From Bacillota bacterium (GTDB lineage: Bacteria > Bacillota > Clostridia > Acetivibrionales > DTU013), in NCBI GenBank assembly GCA_023399355.1, contig JAEWQC010000345.1:1-9090 (forward strand): DNA of 9,090 nucleotides, given 5' to 3'. Both the position numbers and the translations under genes were made by a program. The notes under the pieces are model-generated. The model had not been told where the DNA came from and ran no database searches. It was given only the letters and a program-made list of their open reading frames with translations. Shown here piece by piece: positions 1-6,256 of this stretch. Every line of letters starts with the position of its first letter. Positions within the stretch are counted from its first letter, which is position 1.

Positions 1-282
1 GTATTCTTCTCGATTACTTTGCCGATGCTTTCTCCAACCTTGTTTTTCCTGGCATTGGTAAATATCATTTCTTCCTTCAAGGTGTTTGAAACCATCAGCA
101 TCATGACGAAGGGCGGACCGATGAATACCACGAACACGCTGGTCTACAGCATTTACGAGCAGGGCTTTGTCTATTACAAGATCGGCTATGCATCTGCCAT
201 CGGTGTGATTCTGATGCTGATTATCGGACTGCTGACAGTTCTTTACTTCAAGGTTTTAAGTACAAGAGTCTATTACAGGTAG
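1..282 (+). CDS. Sugar ABC transporter permease, MalF/UgpA type (5' truncated by window edge)
   Basis: This is the last 93 codons of an inner-membrane permease of the carbohydrate (CUT1) ABC importer family; the frame is open from base 1 to TAG at 280-282. The first visible residues, VFFSITLPMLSPT, match the end of the EAA coupling loop (the I-x-LP-x-L-x-P part), which in this family docks on the ATPase. Two hydrophobic segments follow, about residues 14-30 and 60-82, and the protein ends in a short basic tail. The motif TKGGPMNTTNTLVYSIYEQGF is typical of MalF/UgpA-type subunits. Only seven bases separate its stop from the next permease start, so the two are surely co-transcribed and would form the heterodimeric channel. 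Substrate cannot be read from this fragment. Confidence 0.9.
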   Translation, partial: VFFSITLPMLSPTLFFLALVNIISSFKVFETISIMTKGGPMNTTNTLVYSIYEQGFVYYKIGYASAIGVILMLIIGLLTVLYFKVLSTRVYYR

Positions 283-289
283 GTGCGTT

Positions 290-1117
290 ATGACAATACA
301 TAAAATTACTGTTGCAACATCACGATTGATTATAGGGATTCTGCTCCTGCTGGTATTTTTCGTCCCTTTTTACTGGATGCTTCTTACCTCGCTGAAATCC
401 ATGGGAGAGGTGCTTCGTTTTCCGCCTTCCTTCTGGGTGGGACAACCGCAGTGGCAGAACTTTGCAAAGGCATTTACAGCAATTCCGTTTCTGAAATACA
501 CCCTCAACAGTGTAATCGTTACAGCCGGGATTCTGGCATGCCAGTTGATTACAGTCATACCGGCAGCTTATGCCTATGCCAGATACCGTTTTAAAGGGAA
601 GAACTTTCTCTTTGGCCTTTCACTGGCAACCATGATGATTCCGGGTCAATTGATCTTTCTTCCGCTATTTCTGATGTTCAGCAAGTGGAATCTTCTCAAC
701 AACTACTGCTCACTGATCCTTCCATTTGCCAGCAGTGCCTTCGGCATATTCATGCTTCGCCAAAGTATGATGCAGATTCCGGAAGAAATGTTCGAAGCTG
801 CGCGGCTTGATCATGCCAACGGGTTTCAGATCCTCTTCAGAATTGTACTGCCCATTGTCCGGCCAACCCTGGCCACAATGACCCTTTTCATTTTTATTAC
901 AGCCTGGAATGACTACTTCTGGCCGTTGGTCATGACCACAACCGATGCGGTGCGTACTCTTCCGGTCGGCATTGTCGCTCTGCAGACTGTGGACAGCGGA
1001 ATTACCTATCATACGGTGATGGCCGGCAATGTGATGATGATCGTACCGATCGCGATTGCCTTTATCCTGGCGCAGAAGCAAATTATCCAGGCATTTACCT
1101 TTACGGGTGAAAAATAG
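290..1117 (+). CDS. Sugar ABC transporter permease, MalG/UgpE type
   Basis: A complete 275-residue permease, the usual length for the MalG-like second subunit of a CUT1 importer. A first transmembrane helix lies at about residues 13-33, followed by the family's SLKS and P-x-x-F-W sequences and then about five more hydrophobic segments. The cytoplasmic EAA loop is textbook: E169-A170-A171, G178, and L187-P188, within FEAARLDHANG and IVLPIVRPTL. This loop contacts the ATP-binding subunit, which is not encoded in the window. Firmicutes often share one MsmX-type ATPase among several importers, so its absence here need not mean a broken system. The start is the ATG at 290; the preceding permease stop overlaps a purine-rich AGGTAGGTG that can act as ribosome binding site. 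The gene is intact and its base composition matches its neighbours. Confidence 0.95.
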   Translation: MTIHKITVATSRLIIGILLLLVFFVPFYWMLLTSLKSMGEVLRFPPSFWVGQPQWQNFAKAFTAIPFLKYTLNSVIVTAGILACQLITVIPAAYAYARYRFKGKNFLFGLSLATMMIPGQLIFLPLFLMFSKWNLLNNYCSLILPFASSAFGIFMLRQSMMQIPEEMFEAARLDHANGFQILFRIVLPIVRPTLATMTLFIFITAWNDYFWPLVMTTTDAVRTLPVGIVALQTVDSGITYHTVMAGNVMMIVPIAIAFILAQKQIIQAFTFTGEK

Positions 1118-1134
1118 TCCGGTCAATTTTAGAG

Positions 1135-1149
1135 GCAGGGATTCTCTGC
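1135..1149 (+). other. Small hairpin between permease and binding-protein genes
   Basis: GCAGGG (1135-1140) can pair with CTCTGC (1144-1149), with one G-U pair and an ATT loop. It lies in the 78-base gap before the solute-binding protein. No T-run follows, so it is not a convincing terminator. It could be a partial stop or an RNA-processing/stability hairpin that sets binding-protein levels apart from permease levels. It is short enough to be chance. Confidence 0.25.
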
Positions 1150-1195
1150 GTTCTATTACATATTCAATTTAAATTTTATAAGGAGGCTTTCATTC

Positions 1196-2731
1196 ATGAA
1201 AAAGAAATTATTCTTATCCGTCAGTATAATTTTAATACTGACCCTCGCATTATCCTCAGCAGCTCTGGCCATTGGCGGAACTGTAATCACCCTGGACAAA
1301 AAGGTTGTCATGCTGGCTGTCGGCAAGTCGACAACCGTTCATGCAGCCGTCACATCGTCAAACTCGACAGGCAAAGCCGTACTTTGGTCTTCCAGCGATG
1401 CGGGGATTGCCAGGGTGAGCCCGGAGGGCGTCATAACGGGAATCAAGGAAGGAACGGCTGCCATTAAAGCGAAATCGACGGATGGCGGCATTTACGCCAG
1501 ATGCAGTGTGACAGTTTTCTCTGCGGATGTTGCATCTTCCGTTTCTGCAAAGGGGACTGCAATCACTTTTTGGTATTGCTATACGGACAAGGTCCAGGAA
1601 AACAACATCAATCTCACAAAAGCCTTTAATGAGACCGAGGGGAAGGAGAAGGGCATTACGGTAACCGCCGAATACCAGGGCGATTATGCGACCATGGCAC
1701 AGAAACTCAAAGCAGCTTTTGTAGCAGGTTCCGCTCCGGCCGTCACTGTAATGGATACCAGCATGCTTCAGCCTTTTGCCACAAGCAAGGTTTTGCTTCC
1801 GCTGGACGCTTACATCAACCGCGACAATTTCGGACTGGATGATTTTCAACCCGCCTTCTTAACTGATTCGGAATTTGGCGGAAAAATTTATTCACTTCCC
1901 TATCTGAGAAGCACTCCCGTGCTCTATCTCAATACAACACTCCTGAAAAAAGCGGGTCTTGATCTGAAAGGTCCGGATACCCTGGAAGAGATGGCGGTCT
2001 ATGCAAAGACCATCAAAGATAAAACAGGCAAGTTTGGGATGAGCATTTTTGCAGACACCTGGCTTTTTCAGGCTTTTATGATGGGACAGGGTTCCAGCCT
2101 CTATAATGATACAGTCACCTCTACCTTTATCAATACCCCCGCTGCAAAAAAAATCATCAGATTGGTGTCGGACATGAGAGACAACGGAAGCGTCAGGGTC
2201 CTTGCCAGCAGCCAGGCCAGCAACCTGCTTGCAGATGTCGCAGGCCAGAACTGCGGCATGTGGTTTTACTCCACCGGTGGATTGACTACCTTCATGGGAC
2301 TGGGACAGAAAAACGGGTTTGAGGTAACTACGGCATACATCCCCAAAGGAATTCAGAATTCCCTCCCGACCGGCGGCGCAAACCTGGTCGCAACTTCCAG
2401 ACTGACAGATGCACAGAAGGAAGCCTCCTGGCAGTTTATCAAATGGATGACGCAAAAGGAACAGACCATCAAGGCCAGTACCACCACAGGCTACCTGCCC
2501 AGCCGCATCAGCGCGGTTAACGATCCGCTCATGCAGTCGTTGTATAAGACAACCCCTCCATTCAAGGTGGCCATGGACCAGCTGAAATATGCAGGAGGAC
2601 GCACTATAAGCGCAACTGAGACCAATGCGGAAATCGTGAAAGCACTGGATGCCATCTGGGTGAACAGACAGGACATGGATTCAACGCTGTTTGAACTGCA
2701 GGGAAAGATCAACAGGATGCTGAAAAAATAA
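1196..2731 (+). CDS. Extracellular solute-binding protein with N-terminal BIG2 domain
   Basis: A 511-residue exported protein. Residues 1-25 are a signal peptide (KKK, hydrophobic core, ALA cleavage site before I26). I see no lipobox cysteine, which is unusual for a Gram-positive ABC binding protein. Residues about 30-108 match a bacterial Ig-like group 2 domain: VGKSTTV, VLWSSSDAGIARVSPEGVITG and G-T-A-A-I-K-A-K. A Ser/Ala-rich linker leads to a type 1 extracellular solute-binding domain (about 115-511, UgpB/MalE-like). That domain shows AFNETEGKEKGITV, a GDYATMAQKLKAAFVAGSAP segment, LPYLRSTPVLYLNTTLLKKAG and the C-terminal WQFIKWMTQKEQ. AGGAGG at 1181-1186 fixes the ATG start at 1196. It should deliver substrate to the two permeases encoded just upstream. 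The binding-protein gene following both permeases is the reverse of the commonest order. The ligand is uncertain; the phosphodiesterase downstream hints at a phosphorylated compound. Confidence 0.9.
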   Translation: MKKKLFLSVSIILILTLALSSAALAIGGTVITLDKKVVMLAVGKSTTVHAAVTSSNSTGKAVLWSSSDAGIARVSPEGVITGIKEGTAAIKAKSTDGGIYARCSVTVFSADVASSVSAKGTAITFWYCYTDKVQENNINLTKAFNETEGKEKGITVTAEYQGDYATMAQKLKAAFVAGSAPAVTVMDTSMLQPFATSKVLLPLDAYINRDNFGLDDFQPAFLTDSEFGGKIYSLPYLRSTPVLYLNTTLLKKAGLDLKGPDTLEEMAVYAKTIKDKTGKFGMSIFADTWLFQAFMMGQGSSLYNDTVTSTFINTPAAKKIIRLVSDMRDNGSVRVLASSQASNLLADVAGQNCGMWFYSTGGLTTFMGLGQKNGFEVTTAYIPKGIQNSLPTGGANLVATSRLTDAQKEASWQFIKWMTQKEQTIKASTTTGYLPSRISAVNDPLMQSLYKTTPPFKVAMDQLKYAGGRTISATETNAEIVKALDAIWVNRQDMDSTLFELQGKINRMLKK

Positions 2732-2776
2732 CCCGCCTCATCTTCATTGTACAATACGGAAAGGAAGAATTGCATC

Positions 2777-4078
2777 ATGACAAATAAAACGATTATCCTA
2801 TCTATAGATGCGCTGCAAACGGAGGATCTGAAAGTACTGGCAGGTGAGCCGGTATTCTCCGGAATCCTGAAAAGGGCTGCAGTTGTTGAAAATATCCGGG
2901 AGGTATATCCGACACTGACCAATGTGAACCATGTCAGTATCATCACCGGGGTAACCCCGGACCGTCACGGAGTCTTTCACAATATGGCACCGTTTGTCCC
3001 GCCAAAGGATGTCCGCTGGAACCTCATCGGGCAGAACTGGTTCTGGCGGAAAGATTCCATTAAGGTACCCACCCTTGTCGATGCGGCAAAGGAGAAGGGC
3101 TATGTGACGGCTTGCGTCTCATGGCCCTCCATGGGCGGCCGGACGCCGGACTATAATCTTGCTGAAGTCTGGTCACAGACAAAAGGCACTCTCAGGGAAA
3201 CCTACGAAGCAGCCTGTACTCAAAATGTATTGGATCTGTACTATGACCGCTACATTGCTCCTTTTAATTTCGGCCGTTCCATTGATATCGACAGCTTCAT
3301 CGTTCCGGTTGCTGCCGACATTATCCGGCAGTTCAAGCCGGATTTGCTGCTGGCCCATGTGATCTGTCTGGACTACTGCCGCCACAAATCCGGAAACAAT
3401 TCCCCGCTGGTGAAGGATGTCCTGAAACGGGTGGATGCCATGGTCGGGACTCTTCTCGAAGCAGCCAGGGAAGCCGGTACTTATGAGAATACAAACTTCT
3501 TCCTGCTGGGAGATCATGGACAGATGGACATCAGGGAATCCTTCAATTTGAATGTCGCCCTGAAGGAACATGGCCTGGTCACCACCGACGGAGCCGGAAG
3601 TGCGCTGGACTATGAAGCCTACAGCTTCTCTGCCGGATTTTCAACGCAGATCATCCTGAAGGATCCGACAGATCCTGTTTTGGAGGAAAAAGTTCTCCAT
3701 GCGCTCACGGAAATACAGCAGGATTATCCGCAGTACATCGAACGGATCTATACCCGGGAGGAAGTCCTGCTGGAAGAAGGCCTGGCTGGAACATTCAGCT
3801 TTGTAGTGGAGGGAGCGGAAGGGATTTGCTTCGAAAATGCATTTGACGGCCCGTTGGTCCTCTCCACAATGGATCCCGATTACCGTTCCTATCGATCCAA
3901 TCATGGATATCACCCGTCTAAAGGACCAAAACCTCCTCTCATCGCCTTCGGGCCGGACATCAGGGAAGGAGCCGTTATCAGAGGCGCGAGCGTATTGGAG
4001 GAGTGTCCGACATTCGCAAAAGCTTTGGGGCTTGATATGCACGATTTGATGGGTCAGCCATTGGACATTTTTAAATAG
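2777..4078 (+). CDS. Alkaline phosphatase superfamily phosphodiesterase/nucleotide pyrophosphatase-like enzyme
   Basis: A 433-residue cytoplasmic hydrolase (no signal peptide) of the type I phosphodiesterase/nucleotide pyrophosphatase family. I choose ATG 2777 because GGAAAGGAAG (2758-2767) sits at good spacing; a TTG at 2747 would add ten unconvincing residues. All expected metal ligands are visible. The first site has D11 (ILSIDAL), nucleophile T48 (PTLTNVNH), D246 and H247 (LLGDHGQMD). The second has D199 and H203 (LDYCRH) and H376 (SNHGYHP). GVTPDRHG after the nucleophile is also typical. Such enzymes cleave phosphodiester or pyrophosphate bonds, or some phosphomonoesters, with two zinc-like ions. 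Its place directly after a UgpB-like importer suggests that it processes the imported solute, for example a glycerophosphodiester or sugar phosphate; that is inference. The gene appears intact. Confidence 0.9.
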   Translation: MTNKTIILSIDALQTEDLKVLAGEPVFSGILKRAAVVENIREVYPTLTNVNHVSIITGVTPDRHGVFHNMAPFVPPKDVRWNLIGQNWFWRKDSIKVPTLVDAAKEKGYVTACVSWPSMGGRTPDYNLAEVWSQTKGTLRETYEAACTQNVLDLYYDRYIAPFNFGRSIDIDSFIVPVAADIIRQFKPDLLLAHVICLDYCRHKSGNNSPLVKDVLKRVDAMVGTLLEAAREAGTYENTNFFLLGDHGQMDIRESFNLNVALKEHGLVTTDGAGSALDYEAYSFSAGFSTQIILKDPTDPVLEEKVLHALTEIQQDYPQYIERIYTREEVLLEEGLAGTFSFVVEGAEGICFENAFDGPLVLSTMDPDYRSYRSNHGYHPSKGPKPPLIAFGPDIREGAVIRGASVLEECPTFAKALGLDMHDLMGQPLDIFK

Positions 4079-4132
4079 TGGTTTTCAATTTTCTTTGAGA
4101 TCGGACAAAAAGATTGTGTGAACCAACGAATA

Positions 4133-4162
4133 AAAATACTGGAAAGTGCTGAAAAGTACTGA
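4133..4162 (+). repeat. Three tandem 10-bp repeats upstream of the phosphatase gene
   Basis: Copies are AAAATACTGG (4133-4142), AAAGTGCTGA (4143-4152) and AAAGTACTGA (4153-4162). The last two agree at nine of ten bases and the first agrees with the third at eight. The period is close to one helical turn, so identical half-sites would face the same side of the DNA. They end 26 bases before the phosphatase start, in a 110-base gap with no clear promoter or terminator. They could be an operator or a replication-slippage product. Confidence 0.4.
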
Positions 4163-4188
4163 AAAAACAAAAAGGCAGAGGGGTATTT

Positions 4189-4926
4189 ATGGCGATTGAT
4201 GTTAACGGACATAGGATCCAGCTTGCAGGCGCTTACAACATGCGGGATCTGGGCGGCTACCCCACTGCAGGCGGAGGGGAAACACAAAGAGGGGTTTTTT
4301 ACCGCGCCGACTCACTGCACAGCCTTACGGAGAAAGATATCTCTCTCCTGAGAGAACTGGGCGTAACAGCTCAGGTGGACCTGCGTTCGGTATATGAAAC
4401 AACGAGCAACCCGTCCAGGCTTTCTGCTGAAAATGGTTTCTCCTATTATGCCGTTACTTTCCTGGACAATATTCATGCCAATGCCTTCAACAGCCTCCCG
4501 GACAGCCTGAGCGAGTTTTACCGCAGTTTGTTGGACAATAACGGGAATAAATATGCGGAGGTTTTCCGCATATTCCTATCCGAGCGCGGTTCCTGCGTCT
4601 TTAATTGCACCGCAGGCAAGGACAGAACCGGAATCGTTGCCATGCTGCTGCTGAAACTTGCGGGTGTCCGGGAGGATGTGGTTATCGCCGACTATTCGGT
4701 GAGCGCGTCCAATATGGAAAGCCTTCTTGCCCGGCAGAAACAGCTGCTTTTACAGGAAGGCATCCGGCTGCCGGACTATTTGTTCTTGTCGGAGCCGGAC
4801 GATATGAGGGCAACGCTTCAATATCTTCAGCAAAGATACTCCGGAGCGCAAGGCTATCTGAAATTCTGCGGGCTTGACGAGAAAGAAATCCGGTGTTTGA
4901 AGGGACGTTTAGGATCAACGCTGTAA
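4189..4926 (+). CDS. Tyrosine/dual-specificity phosphatase, CTAGKDRTG family
   Basis: A 245-residue protein of the bacterial tyrosine phosphatase family often called Y_phosphatase3 or the tyrosine-protein phosphatase/PTPLP group. N-terminal marks are NMRDLGGYP (about 17-25) and GVFYRADSLHSL. VDLRSVYE follows at about 64-71. The P-loop CTAGKDRTG runs from C140, the expected thiol nucleophile, to G148, with R146 as phosphate-binding arginine. The residue before the cysteine is N139, where many relatives have His. There is no signal peptide, so it acts inside the cell. The start at ATG 4189 has AGAGGGG about five bases upstream. Family members remove phosphate from proteins, phosphoinositides or small molecules, so the substrate is open. 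Following a phosphodiesterase, it could remove the remaining monoester, which is inference. It may be in the same operon as the upstream gene. Confidence 0.9.
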   Translation: MAIDVNGHRIQLAGAYNMRDLGGYPTAGGGETQRGVFYRADSLHSLTEKDISLLRELGVTAQVDLRSVYETTSNPSRLSAENGFSYYAVTFLDNIHANAFNSLPDSLSEFYRSLLDNNGNKYAEVFRIFLSERGSCVFNCTAGKDRTGIVAMLLLKLAGVREDVVIADYSVSASNMESLLARQKQLLLQEGIRLPDYLFLSEPDDMRATLQYLQQRYSGAQGYLKFCGLDEKEIRCLKGRLGSTL

Positions 4927-4989
4927 GTCCGTTATAAAAGATAAGCTTCAAATTGGTGAATTATCTGGAACAAAACTATTATTATTCAC

Positions 4990-5190
4990 ATGATTTCAGT
5001 CGTACTTCCAGACAGACTGGGTGAGTTACCGAAGGATAAAACGATTGTTGTGTATTGCTGGGACACATGGTGTAACATGGCTGTAAAAGCAGCCATAATT
5101 ATGTCGGAAAATGGATATGATGTGCTTGAGCTATCAGGTGGTATTGCTGCATGGACAACAATGAATTTTCCTGTTGAACAGGCAGAATAA
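4990..5190 (+). pseudogene. Rhodanese domain, C-terminal half only
   Basis: About 66 codons encode the second half of a rhodanese (sulfurtransferase) domain: LPKDKTIVVYCWDTWC, then a helix KAAIIMSENGYDV, LELSGGIAAW and FPVE. The active-site loop has the CWxxxCN form, and the first Cys of YCWDTWC would carry the persulfide. The N-terminal half is missing, with no I-D-V-R segment or GHI-x-GA motif. In frame, a TGA lies at 4957-4959, only ten codons before the ATG. No Shine-Dalgarno precedes the ATG. It is therefore most likely a truncated remnant. A very short single-domain protein cannot be excluded, but it would lack half the fold. It lies after the phosphatase gene and before a terminator. 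Confidence 0.75.
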
Positions 5191-5191
5191 T

Positions 5192-5283
5192 AGGTTAACC
5201 TGCCAATTTGATATGCGTGGCTGCTACAATTTGTCTTATTCACTTAAGCATTGAATCAATGCAGCAGGAATGCAATTAAGTGA
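5192..5283 (+). repeat. Palindrome and nested hairpin before the terminator
   Basis: AGGTTAACCT at 5192-5201 is a perfect 10-bp palindrome. Further on, TCACTTAA (5240-5247) pairs with TTAAGTGA (5276-5283), enclosing a second perfect hairpin GCATTGA (5248-5254) / TCAATGC (5256-5262) around a single A. The nested hairpin ends two bases before the strong terminator stem that follows. Together 5240-5315 could be the 3' part of a small structured RNA, or a composite transcription-stop region for the genes on the left. Confidence 0.5.
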
Positions 5284-5285
5284 CA

Positions 5286-5315
5286 AGCCGTACCGAAGGG
5301 TACGGCTCGTTTTTT
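5286..5315 (+). terminator. Rho-independent terminator
   Basis: AGCCGTACC (5286-5294) and GGTACGGCT (5299-5307) form a perfect 9-bp stem with a GAAG loop. CG and six T residues (5310-5315) follow. It separates the rhodanese remnant and its upstream block from the response-regulator promoter region. Confidence 0.92.
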
Positions 5316-5492
5316 ACCAATAATTCAAATATGGTTCGAACAAGGTAATTATTCCGTTCATGGTGGCCTCGCTATGAAGTTAAAGCTGTTGCAGGCTGTT
5401 ATAAACTATGGAATGATCCTTTAGTTGGAAAATTGGTGTTTGACGGGTTCAGGTCCTATGTCTCTATAAAGTGGGCGGGTCATTGGCGCAAC
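5316..5492. other. Gene-free stretch with no clear feature
   Basis: Between the terminator and the repeats upstream of the response regulator I find no gene with a credible start. A plus-strand frame stays open from 5349 to a TAA just before the regulator start (about 80 codons), but it has no ribosome binding site and no recognisable motif. TTGACG (5440-5445) with TATAAA (5465-5470) is a possible promoter, but its 19-bp spacer is long. Confidence 0.4.
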
Positions 5493-5546
5493 TTTACAAC
5501 TTTTTTACAACTTGGAAGTAAAATAAAAACATCTTTTAGTTATAAT
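5493..5546 (+). promoter_or_regulatory. Predicted response-regulator-dependent promoter
   Basis: TTTACAACTTT (5493-5503) is followed directly by TTTACAACTTG (5504-5514), an 11-bp direct repeat identical at ten of eleven bases. A perfect TATAAT lies at 5541-5546, about 50 bases before the ORF start. The bases at the expected -35 position (about 5518-5523, GTAAAA) do not match a consensus, as is common at activated promoters. OmpR/PhoB-family regulators bind direct repeats with about 11-bp period (for example TTAACA or TTTAAG hexamers with 5-base gaps in Gram-positives). Since the next gene encodes such a regulator, autoregulation is a natural inference. Confidence 0.55.
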
Positions 5547-5596
5547 AGACAAAATACAACCGGAATTATCTTTATTGAAAAACGATGGGGTGCATA

Positions 5597-6256
5597 ATGG
5601 ACAAGGTGTTGATAGTCGAGGATGATGCGGCAATATCCGATCTGATCAAGCTCAATCTGGATCTGGCGGGCTACGACAGCAGACAAGCCTTTGACGGGAG
5701 TGCTGCACTCGGCGCGCTCGCAACGTTTTCTCCGAATTTGGTTTTATTGGATATTTCTCTTCCCGACATGGAGGGCTTTGACCTCATGTCCCAGCTCAAA
5801 TCCAAAGAATTACCTGTCATTTTTCTGACAGCGCGGAGCGAACTGTCCGACAAAGTGAAGGGGCTCAAAATGGGAGCCGACGATTACATCGTCAAGCCGT
5901 TTGAAGCTATGGGGCTTTTGGCGCGGATTGAAGCTGCGCTTCGCCGTTATGGAAACAAAAGCGAAGTCACACAGTTTGAGGATTTGGAGATTAACACGGA
6001 AGAGCGCTCCGTAAAAAAGGGCGGTACATCAATTGAAATGACGATAAAAGAATACGAGCTGATGCTGCTGCTCATAAAAAACCGCAACAAGGCACTGACC
6101 AGAGAAAAAATTCTGGAGCTTGTCTGGGGATACGACTATATCGGCGAAACCCGCACCGTGGATATACATATTCAGAAAATCCGCAGAAAACTCGGTTGGG
6201 AGGAACAGATCAAAACGGTCTATAAATATGGCTACAGACTGGAGGACAACGTATAA
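5597..6256 (+). CDS. OmpR/PhoB-family response regulator
   Basis: A complete 219-residue DNA-binding response regulator. The receiver domain (about 1-115) has the acidic pocket E8-D9-D10, phospho-acceptor D52 (LLDISLPDMEG), T78 (FLTAR) and K100 (IVKPF). The winged-helix domain (about 125-217) shows the SIEMTIKEYELMLLLIKN start, LTREKILELVWGYDY and the recognition helix TVDIHIQKIRRKLG, ending in the wing IKTVYKYGYRL. I start at ATG 5597 because GGGGTG lies just upstream; ATG 5585 has no ribosome binding site. It should be phosphorylated by the kinase encoded next, but that kinase is a pseudogene. The regulator is therefore now an orphan, silent, or fed by another phosphodonor. Its target genes are not evident here, other than possibly its own promoter. 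Confidence 0.95.
   Translation: MDKVLIVEDDAAISDLIKLNLDLAGYDSRQAFDGSAALGALATFSPNLVLLDISLPDMEGFDLMSQLKSKELPVIFLTARSELSDKVKGLKMGADDYIVKPFEAMGLLARIEAALRRYGNKSEVTQFEDLEINTEERSVKKGGTSIEMTIKEYELMLLLIKNRNKALTREKILELVWGYDYIGETRTVDIHIQKIRRKLGWEEQIKTVYKYGYRLEDNV

Noticed and set aside
710..1126. Minus-strand frame of 138 codons over the second permease
   Set aside because: Antisense shadow of a well-supported permease gene; its translation has no family features.
1358..2946. Long minus-strand frames over the binding-protein gene and the start of the phosphodiesterase gene
   Set aside because: Shadows of GC-richer coding sequence on the plus strand, with no ribosome binding sites and no domains.
3173..4042. 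Two minus-strand frames and two short plus-strand frames inside the phosphodiesterase gene
   Set aside because: The plus-strand enzyme has all its metal-binding motifs across this span, so the other frames are shadows.
5493..5514. Direct repeats as a possible CRISPR start
   Set aside because: Only two adjacent 11-bp copies with no spacers; an operator is a far better fit.
5349..5595. Plus-strand frame of about 80 codons without stop before the response regulator
   Set aside because: No ATG, no ribosome binding site and no known motif; it overlaps the predicted promoter of the regulator.
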